This document shows positions 25,772 through 33,310 of a DNA stretch of 36,909 nt, piece after piece. The stretch is from contig JAUHWY010000028.1 in NCBI GenBank assembly GCA_030427255.1, positions 1-36,909 of the forward strand, written 5' to 3'. The stretch is from Bacteroidia bacterium. GTDB taxonomy: Bacteria > Bacteroidota > Bacteroidia > CAIKAF01. Within the stretch, counting starts at the first letter, position 1; each line of letters starts with the position of its first letter. Both the position numbers and the translations under genes were made by a program. The notes beneath the pieces were generated by a model that was not told where the DNA came from, made no database searches, and saw only the letters and a program-made list of their open reading frames with translations.

Positions 25772-26698
25772 ATGCTTCGGACGGTACTTATTCTAATCGT
25801 TACCTTGATTGTTTTACCTGTCGTAACGTTTTATGTAGACGATACCCCAATGACAGCGGATCAAAAATCCGTGCTCATGGAATCGCTGTACATTTGCATT
25901 GGTTTTGCCTCAGGTACATTTATTATCAGCACTCTAACCCGAAATTACAGCCAAGTCGACAAAATTTGGAGTATTGCTCCCTTGGTCTATGCTTGGCACA
26001 TTGCCTGGCGCGGCGATTGGGATCCAAGGTTGGTGCTCATGGCAAGTTTGGTAAGCCTTTGGGGGCTTCGACTTTCCTATAATTTTTCACGTAGAGGCGG
26101 CTATTCCTGGAAGTTTTGGGAAGGAGAAGAAGATTACCGCTGGGCCGTATTGCGCCAAAAGCCTGAGTTTTCGGGAAAGTGGGCTTGGATGGCCTTTAAC
26201 CTCTTTTTTATTTCCGGCTACCAGTGCTTTTTGATTTGGCTGTTTACCATGCCCATTATGGTGGCCTACCAAGGTTTGGGAACTCCACTGATGTGGTTGG
26301 ACTATCTCGCAGCAGCCTTAATTTTGGCATTGATTGTAATGGAAACCGTTGCCGACCAACAGCAGTGGAATTATCAAAAAGAAAAATACCGCCGCATAAA
26401 TGCCGGAGAGCCTTTGGAAGGTATTTACGCCAAGGGGTTTACCCACACCGGACTTTGGAAAATAAGCCGCCACCCCAACTATTTTGCAGAACAAAGCATT
26501 TGGGTGGTTTTCTATTTCTTTAGTGTGGCAGCTACGGGTGCGACCATGTGGATCAACTGGTCCATGGCGGGTTGCCTGTTGTTGCTTATCCTCTTTAAAG
26601 GAAGTGCCGACTTTAGCGAGGGCATTTCCAAGGAAAAATATCCGGAATATGCCGAATACATTCGTAAGACCGGCAGGTTTATTCCCAAACTCTTTTAA
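25772..26698 (+). CDS. DUF1295 membrane protein, steroid-reductase/ICMT-like
   Basis: 308 residues with about six or seven hydrophobic helices. The C-terminal region GLWKISRHPNYFAEQSIWVV (about 227-246) carries the SRHPNYF signature shared by DUF1295, steroid 5-alpha-reductase-like and isoprenylcysteine methyltransferase-like enzymes, which bind cofactor there. The middle segment SYNFSRRGGYSWKFWEGEEDYRW is typical of DUF1295. Real function and substrate are unknown for this group. The ECF sigma gene begins 11 bp after the stop, so the two could be co-transcribed. Confidence 0.8.
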   Translation: MLRTVLILIVTLIVLPVVTFYVDDTPMTADQKSVLMESLYICIGFASGTFIISTLTRNYSQVDKIWSIAPLVYAWHIAWRGDWDPRLVLMASLVSLWGLRLSYNFSRRGGYSWKFWEGEEDYRWAVLRQKPEFSGKWAWMAFNLFFISGYQCFLIWLFTMPIMVAYQGLGTPLMWLDYLAAALILALIVMETVADQQQWNYQKEKYRRINAGEPLEGIYAKGFTHTGLWKISRHPNYFAEQSIWVVFYFFSVAATGATMWINWSMAGCLLLLILFKGSADFSEGISKEKYPEYAEYIRKTGRFIPKLF

Positions 26699-26709
26699 GC
26701 TACCAGGGT

Positions 26710-27282
26710 TTGCCCCAAGGCAAAACTTTACTGGAGCAATGGCTCGCCGGAAACGATAAGGCCTTTGAAGCTTTTTACGATCGCTACGCCGATTTTGTAT
26801 TTCAGCTTTGCATGCGTTTGTTGCAAAACAAAGAGGAGGCAGAGGAGCTTTGCCAAGACATTTTTTTGAAAGTGGCCGATAAAGCCAACAGCTTTAAAGG
26901 CGACTCCACCACCACCACCTGGCTCTATGCCATCGCCAGCCGTAAATGCCTCGATCGACTGCGCCAACGCAAAAGAAAAAGCTATGCAGTTTGGAATCAA
27001 CGAGCTCAAGCCAAGGAAGATACCCTTGCTTTTGTAGATTCAAATAACCCTCAGACAGACTTAGAAAAGGCCGAGCAAATGCACCATTTCTGGCAGGCCA
27101 TGGAACAATTACCGCCCCGCCAAAAAGTGGCCATCACCTTGGTTTTTTTGGAAGGTTTGCCCCAAAAAGAGGCCGCCTTGGCTTTAGGTATTCCGCTTAA
27201 AGCTTTGGAATCCTTGCTGCAACGCGGCAAGAAAAACCTAAAACAGAGATTAGATTCACCCACAAACGAAGGAAACTATTGA
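26710..27282 (+). CDS. ECF-family RNA polymerase sigma factor
   Basis: 190 residues from TTG 26710; no ATG exists close to the expected N-terminus. Region 2 spans about 17-85 (AFEAFYDRYADFVFQLCMRL, EEAEELCQDIFLKV, TTTTWLYAIASRKCLDRLRQ). Region 4 spans about 125-180 (LPPRQKVAITLVFLEGLPQK, ALALGIPLKALESLLQRGKK). It is the first gene of a three-gene cassette with a small membrane protein and a Spy/CpxP-like protein, which points to an envelope stress or metal response. The next gene starts at or just after its stop. Confidence 0.88.
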   Translation: MPQGKTLLEQWLAGNDKAFEAFYDRYADFVFQLCMRLLQNKEEAEELCQDIFLKVADKANSFKGDSTTTTWLYAIASRKCLDRLRQRKRKSYAVWNQRAQAKEDTLAFVDSNNPQTDLEKAEQMHHFWQAMEQLPPRQKVAITLVFLEGLPQKEAALALGIPLKALESLLQRGKKNLKQRLDSPTNEGNY

Positions 27283-27305
27283 ATTCCTCGTCAAACAGTG
27301 TACCT

Positions 27306-27551
27306 ATGCATTCAGATTTCCCATACCAAGGTCCAGTGCCGGAATTTAAAGCTCCTTCGGAACTCAAAGCGCGCGTATTACAGAATGTCCACAGGCAAAG
27401 GAAACTTAGCTTGACCCTTTGGTGGTCCGCTGCAGCCTCTCTTTTGTTGTTGTTGGGACTTAATTTAAGCCTGTTGAAACGTTCCGGCCAAACGGACGGA
27501 AGCTATTCCGCGACTTCCATTACTACACCTTTAGACCCCTACGCAGAATGA
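27306..27551 (+). CDS. Small single-helix membrane protein, likely anti-sigma
   Basis: 81 residues from ATG 27306; a TTG at 27279 overlapping the sigma stop would give 90. The N-terminal 40 residues are hydrophilic and cytoplasmic-like (FKAPSELKARVLQNVHRQRK). A single membrane helix follows (LWWSAAASLLLLLGLNLSLL, about 40-59), then a short outside tail. Small size, one helix and position directly after an ECF sigma gene are those of a minimal anti-sigma factor such as CnrY. No family domain is recognisable, so this role is inference. The stop overlaps the next start (ATGA). Confidence 0.6.
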   Translation: MHSDFPYQGPVPEFKAPSELKARVLQNVHRQRKLSLTLWWSAAASLLLLLGLNLSLLKRSGQTDGSYSATSITTPLDPYAE

Positions 27552-28018
27552 AAACTTGGATGTGGATTCCCTTTTCCTTGGTAGCTGTGCTCATGGCAGC
27601 TAATATTTGGGTGCTCATTCGCTCTTACCATCAAGCTCCCATGCCTCACCTACCACCACCAAAGCTTATGGTGGTGGAAATGCTGGATTTTGATGCCCAA
27701 CAGGCCAAGGATTTTAGAAAAAATGCCGAAGAACACCATCGCTCTATGCTCCAATTAGACCAAAAGCAACGCGCATGGACTCAGGTGTATTTTGAAACCC
27801 AAGGATTGGAAAGGCAAGAAGCTTTGGACAGCATTCAAGCCTTTATGCTTCAAAAACTGGAAAAGACCGAGGCCCATTTTCAGTTTCTGGAAGCGCTGTG
27901 CCGGCCCAATCAAAAAGCTCAATTTCCTGAGGTTAAGGAAGCACTCATGCACCGCATTTTGCAACCCGGACCGCCACCCAAGGGAAGACCTCCAAGGCCT
28001 GGAATGGGAAATCCTTAG
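27548..28018 (+). CDS. Spy/CpxP-like periplasmic heavy-metal sensor
   Basis: 156 residues. One N-terminal membrane helix (about 5-24, WIPFSLVAVLMAANIWVLIR) anchors a helical outside domain. The domain has the long amphipathic helices of the Spy/CpxP/ZraP/CnrX group: LDFDAQQAKDFRKNAEEHHR, SMLQLDQKQRAWTQVYFETQ and MLQKLEKTEAHFQFLEALCR. The tail is Pro/Gly/Arg-rich. In CnrYXH, a protein of this group senses metal and relieves the anti-sigma; the same three parts occur here in the order sigma, anti-sigma, sensor. The signal sensed is unknown. Confidence 0.72.
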   Translation: MKTWMWIPFSLVAVLMAANIWVLIRSYHQAPMPHLPPPKLMVVEMLDFDAQQAKDFRKNAEEHHRSMLQLDQKQRAWTQVYFETQGLERQEALDSIQAFMLQKLEKTEAHFQFLEALCRPNQKAQFPEVKEALMHRILQPGPPPKGRPPRPGMGNP

Positions 28019-28082
28019 AAAAAACCGAAAGAACGCGAAGGGCTTTGTTTTTTTCAGCGTCTAATGTATAAAACCAATTGCC

Positions 28083-29474
28083 ATGAAAAAATTAAGCCTG
28101 ATGCTTGCCACCCTTTTGCTTTTGGGGAGTTTGGTGGCAGCCATTGACCTGAACAACCCCTTTGGCTATGCTACGCAAAGCATTCCCAATTACATTACCA
28201 AAGACAATACTCCGGCCAACAATTTGGCGGACAATAAAAAAGCCACCCTTGGACGCATTTTATTCTACGACACCAAGCTTTCGGCCAACCAAACCATTGC
28301 TTGCGCCAGTTGCCACAAGCAAGCTTTTGCTTTTGGCGATACCGCCTTGCAATCCGTAGGCCTAAATGGTGGACTTACCGGTCGCCACAGCATGCGACTT
28401 ATCAATGCCCGCTTCGCCGACGAGCAGCGTTTTTTCTGGGATGAGCGTGCCACCTCCTTAGAAAACCAAAGCACCATGCCTATTCAAGACCATATAGAAA
28501 TGGGCTTTAGCGGAACCAACGGCGACCCGGATTTGAATGCGCTCATTCAACGCTTAGACACGGTTTCTTATTATCCCGGACTATTTACTTGGGCTTTTGG
28601 CGACCCCACCATTACGGAAAACCGCATGCAACAAGCCTTGGCGCAGTTTGTACGCTCCATTCAAAGCTTCGACAGCAAATACGATGCAGGCTTGGCCCAA
28701 ACCGGAAACCCCGGAGCTCCCTTTCCTAATTTTACCCAGCAAGAAAACCAAGGAAAAGCCATTTTTACGGCGCCTCCGCCCAACGGAGCCGGTTGTCAGG
28801 GCTGCCACCGAGCGCCCGAATTCGACATTGGGCCCAACAGCGGCAACAACAATGTCGTGGGTGTGGCCGGAAGCCCCGGTGCCACGGACTTCACCAACAC
28901 CCGAGCTCCCAGTTTAAGGGATTTGGTGAACCCCAACGGCGTGCAAAACGGCCCTTTTATGCACGACGGCAGCTTAAACACCCTAGCCGAAGTAATTGAT
29001 CATTACAATCTTATTCAGCCGATTCCGGGCAACCCAAATTTGGACAACCGTCTGGCCGGCCCCGGGGGACAAGGTCAGAATTTGCAGCTTACCAACAACG
29101 AAAAAGCAGCTTTGGAAGCATTTTTGCGAACCCTAAGTGGCACAGCCGTGTATACCGCAGAACAATGGTCCGACCCCTTCGATGCCCAAGGCAACATTAG
29201 CATCATTGGTTTGCCCAACACCGGTTTTTCGTCCGCCGATGCCTTTGATTTTGAGCTGTTTCCCAACCCCAGCCGCGACTGGGTAAAACTTAGCCTCCCC
29301 GGCGGCCAGTACCGTTTGGAGCTCCTTAGCCTCAGCGGGCAGCAACTAAGAGCCATGGAATTCGAAGGGCAAATGCTCCTCCACATCGAAGGTTTGGCCT
29401 CCGGAATCTACATTGTACGTGTGGTGGACCAAACCCAAGGCAAGAGCTATAGCCGACGCTTAATAAAGCAATAG
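28083..29474 (+). CDS. Dihaem cytochrome c peroxidase with T9SS domain
   Basis: 463 residues. A signal peptide (1-20) leads into a CcpA/MauG-type dihaem peroxidase: first haem motif CASCH (74-78), second CQGCH (238-242), and the Met293 region PFMHDGSLNTLAEVIDHY typical of the family. Conserved blocks LGRILFYDTKLSANQTIACA and SMRLINARF are present. From about 385 the protein ends in a T9SS sorting domain (ELFPNPSRDW, LLSLSGQQL, LASGIYIVRVV), so it should be placed outside the outer membrane. It would reduce hydrogen peroxide or oxidise a partner. It follows the ECF cassette by 64 bp on the same strand and could be part of its regulon. Confidence 0.9.
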   Translation: MKKLSLMLATLLLLGSLVAAIDLNNPFGYATQSIPNYITKDNTPANNLADNKKATLGRILFYDTKLSANQTIACASCHKQAFAFGDTALQSVGLNGGLTGRHSMRLINARFADEQRFFWDERATSLENQSTMPIQDHIEMGFSGTNGDPDLNALIQRLDTVSYYPGLFTWAFGDPTITENRMQQALAQFVRSIQSFDSKYDAGLAQTGNPGAPFPNFTQQENQGKAIFTAPPPNGAGCQGCHRAPEFDIGPNSGNNNVVGVAGSPGATDFTNTRAPSLRDLVNPNGVQNGPFMHDGSLNTLAEVIDHYNLIQPIPGNPNLDNRLAGPGGQGQNLQLTNNEKAALEAFLRTLSGTAVYTAEQWSDPFDAQGNISIIGLPNTGFSSADAFDFELFPNPSRDWVKLSLPGGQYRLELLSLSGQQLRAMEFEGQMLLHIEGLASGIYIVRVVDQTQGKSYSRRLIKQ

Positions 29475-29481
29475 AGTTTTT

Positions 29482-29630
29482 GGGGGGGGCTTTTCCGGCC
29501 CTCCCTGCAAGTCCTCAAACCAAAGCTAAGGCAGCCTATGCCTCCGGGGTTTTCGGCTAAGGCCTCAAACTCCTCGCTTCATGGCTTCCTAAGCCTTGGT
29601 TTTACGGGCTTTTCGTTCGGTCCGGGCCCC
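29482..29630. repeat. GC-rich palindromic element, family 2, copy 2
   Basis: It is homologous to 17255-17402 in its unpaired blocks (CTCCCTGC, GTCCTCAAA, CCTCCGGGGT, CTCCTCGCTTCATGG, TTCGTTCGG). The main stem pairs 29517-29536 (AAACCAAAGCTAAGGCAGCC) with 29583-29603 using a different sequence from copy 1. It fills the convergent gap between the peroxidase gene and the unknown membrane protein gene. Confidence 0.8.
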
Positions 29631-29668
29631 AAGATCACCTATTTTATGAGGGAGCCGCGATTCGAGGC

Positions 29669-30238
29669 TTAATCGGCAAGTTTGATTACATTTCTTAGTT
29701 TGGGCTTACCCTCCGCATTGGTGTACTTTTCTTTGACCACCTCATATGTTGCTACCATTTTAGTATGCAAGTAAAAACTAATGCCGATTGAAATGGCAAC
29801 GATGCTTAGGTTAATAAGCAGCCAAGGATCCGGGAAGTTGGAAGATAGTTCCGGTAAAGCGCGTACCACGCCAATTAGGCCAAGAAAGGCAGACGCCTTA
29901 TAATAATCGGACCGATGGTTCACAATCCCATACACTAGAATTATTTTGATGGCAGGAGCCAAGAGTATAATTGGGAGAAATTGCGCTCCACGGTCTAGGC
30001 TTAGCAATAGGCCTCCCAACAATTGCAGAAAAGTGGCCACAATAAGGATTATAATTAGTGCAGCGCGCCAATTTTTGTACTTCCAACGCTTTTCTAAGGT
30101 AGGCACATAGCGAACAATTTTTGCTATTGTTTCCGGTTGCTCTTTAATTTCGGCATAGACCGCATCAAAGGTTTCCTGATGGTTTTTCCCCTCTTTAATG
30201 TATTCCTTGGCCATTTTTCTTACTACGCTCTTTTTCAT
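29669..30238 (-). CDS. Hypothetical four-helix membrane protein
   Basis: 189 residues, function not recognised. The first 50 residues are charged (KMAKEYIKEGKNHQETFDAV, then a predicted helix ending at WKYKNWR) and could be cytoplasmic. Four hydrophobic segments follow at about 57-80, 86-105, 113-130 and 137-160, and then a charged tail (KEKYTNAEGKPKLRNVIKLA). A near-consensus -7 box (TACTTTTA, minus strand 30261-30254) lies 15 nt before the start. There are no partners nearby on the same strand; both flanks hold palindromic elements. Confidence 0.65.
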   Translation of the reverse strand: MKKSVVRKMAKEYIKEGKNHQETFDAVYAEIKEQPETIAKIVRYVPTLEKRWKYKNWRAALIIILIVATFLQLLGGLLLSLDRGAQFLPIILLAPAIKIILVYGIVNHRSDYYKASAFLGLIGVVRALPELSSNFPDPWLLINLSIVAISIGISFYLHTKMVATYEVVKEKYTNAEGKPKLRNVIKLAD

Positions 30239-30423
30239 AGCCTATATTTTAACTAAAAGTATATATTTTTCGTAAATAGAGAAGGGCTGTTTTCGAAAAT
30301 TGAACCTTTGTACCTAAGGTTAATACAGATATGCGCCAAATATATTCAATGTAACTGTAAGGACAGATCGGTCAACCTTTAATGGACCAAAAGAGTTGGG
30401 ATTGGATTTCCGGGCAGTGATTT

Positions 30424-30570
30424 GGGCCCCGGATGGACGCGATAGCCTGCCGAAGGAAACAGCGTGATTGGGCGCTTTGAAAAGGGCGGCGCCTTAGCAA
30501 GCCCCTTTGAAAAGCAGCCCAAACCGATGTTTGCAAGGCAGCTAAAGCGGAGAGCCGGATTAGGCCCCCT
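30424..30570. repeat. GC-rich palindromic element, family 1, divergent copy
   Basis: It shares the family 1 end motifs (GGCCCCGGATGG near 30425, then ATAGCCTGCCGA; AAGGCAGCTAA and CCGGATTAGGCCCC at the other end). The inner stem pairs 30470-30487 (GGGCGCTTTGAAAAGGGC) with 30501-30520. It lies between the unknown membrane protein gene and mscS. The rest of 30239-30792 shows no gene; small frames in it are translations of the palindrome. Confidence 0.72.
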
Positions 30571-30792
30571 AAAAAAAACCGAGACCGGTGACGCGTTGCT
30601 ATTCTGGCGGCGACTTGGCGTTGCATCCAAATCTCAAAGTCCTCATTTACCATTAGTAAACTCCGGCCTGCCCTGACCGCAGCGTCAGGTGCTTTTCGAT
30701 TTGTACGCGCCTTAATTCGCCTTGAAAACACAACGCATCAACGGTCTCACCCTTCCAAAGGGAAAGGTGTTTCTTGTTTGTAGGTATATGTT

Positions 30793-31629
30793 TTAGGATG
30801 GGTTTTCTCCGTGCACAATGTGCAGTTCGCGTTGGGGGAATGGAATGGAAATGCCGTTTTTGTCGAAGGCTGTTTTCACTTCTTCCATCATGTAGAAGTA
30901 TACTTCCCAATAATCGGGTGTGTTGGACCAAACGCGTACCACAAGATTTACGGAGCTGTCGCCCAGTTCGTTAAGTCCAATGAAGGGGGCGGGATCTTTT
31001 AAGATTTTTTCGTTTTTCTCAATCACTTCCATAAGCAAGGCTTTGGCCTGTTTGAGGTCGTCGTTGTAGCCGATGCCAAACACAAAATCGACCCTGCGCT
31101 GTGGCAAGACGTTGTAATTGGTGACCCGGTCGCTGCTGATGCGTCCGTTGGGCAAAACCACCACTTTGTTGTCGAAGGTTTTGAGGTAGGTGTGGAAAAT
31201 TTGGATTTCGGTGACGGTACCGGTGGCGTCGGAGGTTTCAATTACATCGCCCACGCGAAAGGGTTTAAGGATAAGAACCACCAATCCTCCGGCGAAATTT
31301 TGAAGGGTGCCGGACAGCGCCAAACCAATGGCCACACCGGTGGCGGCGAGCAGGGCGGCAAAGGCCGACATTTCTACCCCCATGGTGCCCAAGGCAGCCA
31401 CCAGTACTACTACCCGTAAAACAATCTTAATTAAAGACTTAATAAAGGGCTTAACGCTGGGGTCCAGGTCCTTTTTTTCGATGAGTTTTTCGATTTGTCG
31501 GCTCACCACGCCTACCAATCGCCAGCCCAAAAACAGCACCGCCAATCCGGCAATAAACTGTCCCCCGTATTGCAGGGCCAGGGGCTTTATGCTGTCCATC
31601 CAACTGCTGAGGTCTTGTTGTAAAATCAT
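30793..31629 (-). CDS. mscS: Small-conductance mechanosensitive channel, MscS type
   Basis: 278 residues, close to the minimal MscS length of about 286. Helices lie at about 20-45 and 65-90. The pore-lining TM3 with its Ala/Gly packing runs GVAIGLALSGTLQNFAGGLV (about 98-117). The beta domain follows (KPFRVGDVIETSDATGTVTE, VVVLPNGRISSDRVTNY), and the C-terminal alpha/beta part ends in ISIPFPQRELHI. It opens on membrane tension to relieve hypo-osmotic shock. It starts 18 nt after the stop of the upstream secreted protein gene on the same strand and may be co-transcribed with it. Confidence 0.94.
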   Translation of the reverse strand: MILQQDLSSWMDSIKPLALQYGGQFIAGLAVLFLGWRLVGVVSRQIEKLIEKKDLDPSVKPFIKSLIKIVLRVVVLVAALGTMGVEMSAFAALLAATGVAIGLALSGTLQNFAGGLVVLILKPFRVGDVIETSDATGTVTEIQIFHTYLKTFDNKVVVLPNGRISSDRVTNYNVLPQRRVDFVFGIGYNDDLKQAKALLMEVIEKNEKILKDPAPFIGLNELGDSSVNLVVRVWSNTPDYWEVYFYMMEEVKTAFDKNGISIPFPQRELHIVHGENPS

Positions 31630-31647
31630 AAGCTAGCGTCTTTTTGA

Positions 31648-33150
31648 TTACCTCACGAAGAAACGAAATCTTCCTAAAAAGCGGTTTCCGCTGGTTAGCG
31701 GGTTGTTGTTGTTCGTGCTGATGTTGCCGGCATTGTCGAACATGAGTTCATGGCCGGCATTGTAGCTGGTAAATGAGCGGGTGTTGCAGCCGCTTTGCGG
31801 TTGCCGGTATTGAAAGGCAGAAACTACGATGAATTCGGCGTAGCCAAAAGGACTGCGTTGCACATTGAGCACATAGCCATTGCCCCAGCTGCCACCCCAG
31901 CCGTTATTGCTGGAGTTTTTGCCGGCTATGGTAAGTCGGTGGCCGGTATTTAAACTAACCGGGTTGTTGTGGTCGGCCCCGTGGTTGTATTGGCTGCTGC
32001 TGTTGTTGCTGGAGGTCATGTTGTTGTACGACCAACCGTTGTTTCGGGTGCCCCAGCCACTGTATACGATGTTGTTGTTGTTGTCAATCATTTGTACCAT
32101 GACCTCGTTTCCGCTCCATCCGGCCATGGTCCAATCTACGGCTCGGTCAAACCAAGCATTGTCGTTGGGGCAAGCCAGGTCCTCGTTGGTGGTGTTTACA
32201 AAAGTAACGGCTTCGGTCCAGCCGCCATTGTTGGTGGTCATATCGCAGTATACGCTAATGGGCGCATTCCCCCCCGGGCCGTCGGGGTCGATGGTATAGG
32301 TGCCGTCTTGTGCGTTTGGGTTGGATTGTTTGATGGCCAGGCAGCTGATTTGGTTGCCGGCAGAAACGGCAAGGGTTTGAGGCTGGGAATTGCCACAGGC
32401 GTTGTTTGCGGTAACGGTAATGCTGCCTTGCCCGGTGGTAAAGTTCACCACAATAGACGTGGTATTTTGGCCGGAAACAATGCTAGCTCCGGGGGGGACG
32501 GTCCAAGTGTAGGAAGTGGCACCGGAAACAGGTGCCACAGAGTAGCTTACGTTTTGTTGGTTTGGATTCACGCTGCCGGGGCCGGTGATGGATGCGGGTG
32601 GGTTCAATAATGGATTTACCACAATCAAATATCCGTTGGAGCTGGAGGAGCCGCAAGATTGCGTAGATGCGGTAACTCGGTAATATTGGTTGGGACCTTG
32701 GTTGGGCACTTGTGTGCTTAGGCTGGTTCCAGTTTCTCCCGGAATGGGTGACCAGTTGACATTATCGGTCGAAACTTCCCATTGCAGGCTTCCGTTGCTG
32801 CCGGAGGTGCTCAATTGGGCGTTGGTGCCTCCGCAGATGGTATCGGCTTGTGCCGAAACTAGGCCGGGTTGGCTGGCGCATTCGCAGCCAAATTTGTCCC
32901 AAAATGTGCCTCCAAAGACCTCGAAGCAGCGGCTGTCGGTATTGTAAATTAGGAGTCCTTGGGCCGGATTTGCAATGGCTTGGCGCTGAGCATCGGTAAG
33001 TCTGGGAACCAGTATACCTTGGTTGGTAGATTGCACTTCTAGAGCAGAGGAGGGGTCCGGAGTTTGGGTATTGATGCCCACGGACTGAGCTACCAAACTA
33101 GAAGCACTTAAAGATAGTAGACCTAGAGAGAGAATAAGGGAACGAAACAT
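31648..33150 (-). CDS. Secreted fibrinogen-like adhesin
   Basis: 500 residues. The signal peptide (1-21) ends in SLVAQ. Residues 22-80 match the N-terminal module common in Bacteroidota surface proteins ([49 protein letters not shown]). Ig/PKD-like beta modules follow (about 95-180 and 183-262). The C-terminal part (270-500) begins like the eukaryotic fibrinogen-related/collagen C-terminal domain: Cys270, [13 protein letters not shown], then [16 protein letters not shown] with Cys302 and Trp311. It is rich in Asn, Ser and Gly. No T9SS sorting domain is seen, since the C-terminus ends in GRFRFFVR. It probably binds glycans or surfaces, by inference. The promoter region is shared divergently with thrS. 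Confidence 0.75.
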   Translation of the reverse strand: MFRSLILSLGLLSLSASSLVAQSVGINTQTPDPSSALEVQSTNQGILVPRLTDAQRQAIANPAQGLLIYNTDSRCFEVFGGTFWDKFGCECASQPGLVSAQADTICGGTNAQLSTSGSNGSLQWEVSTDNVNWSPIPGETGTSLSTQVPNQGPNQYYRVTASTQSCGSSSSNGYLIVVNPLLNPPASITGPGSVNPNQQNVSYSVAPVSGATSYTWTVPPGASIVSGQNTTSIVVNFTTGQGSITVTANNACGNSQPQTLAVSAGNQISCLAIKQSNPNAQDGTYTIDPDGPGGNAPISVYCDMTTNNGGWTEAVTFVNTTNEDLACPNDNAWFDRAVDWTMAGWSGNEVMVQMIDNNNNIVYSGWGTRNNGWSYNNMTSSNNSSSQYNHGADHNNPVSLNTGHRLTIAGKNSSNNGWGGSWGNGYVLNVQRSPFGYAEFIVVSAFQYRQPQSGCNTRSFTSYNAGHELMFDNAGNISTNNNNPLTSGNRFLGRFRFFVR

Positions 33151-33271
33151 ATTGAACTTTGCTGGTTATAGGGCGAAAAGGTACGGATTAGCTCTAAAAA
33201 TGTCTATTTTTTTTCCTAATAAAGGCAACAATCTTCTTTGGATTATTTGCAGTGTGTTATATACTCAGGTA

Positions 33272-33303
33272 TTGGCAAGCTCTCATGGGAATGGCTATCT
33301 TTG
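33272..33303 (+). promoter_or_regulatory. Promoter of thrS cluster
   Basis: TTGG (33272-33275), 20 nt, then TATCTTTG (33296-33303), ending 7 nt before ATG 33311. It places the start at 33311 and excludes the upstream ATG at 33152. Confidence 0.75.
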
Positions 33304-33310
33304 CCCCGCT

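Noticed and set aside
30372-30731. Open frames of 83-119 codons on the minus strand, possibly a small gene.
   Set aside because: They are translations of the palindromic element and its flanks; similar frames occur in the other palindromes because of their GC-rich arms.
31969-32610. A 213-codon open frame opposite the fibrinogen-like gene.
   Set aside because: It is a Val/Gly-rich antisense reading of the Asn/Thr/Pro-rich gene, with no recognisable domain.
33152-33310. N-terminal extension of ThrRS by 53 residues.
   Set aside because: The extension is not family-like, includes the promoter boxes at 33272-33303, and the protein has normal length from 33311.
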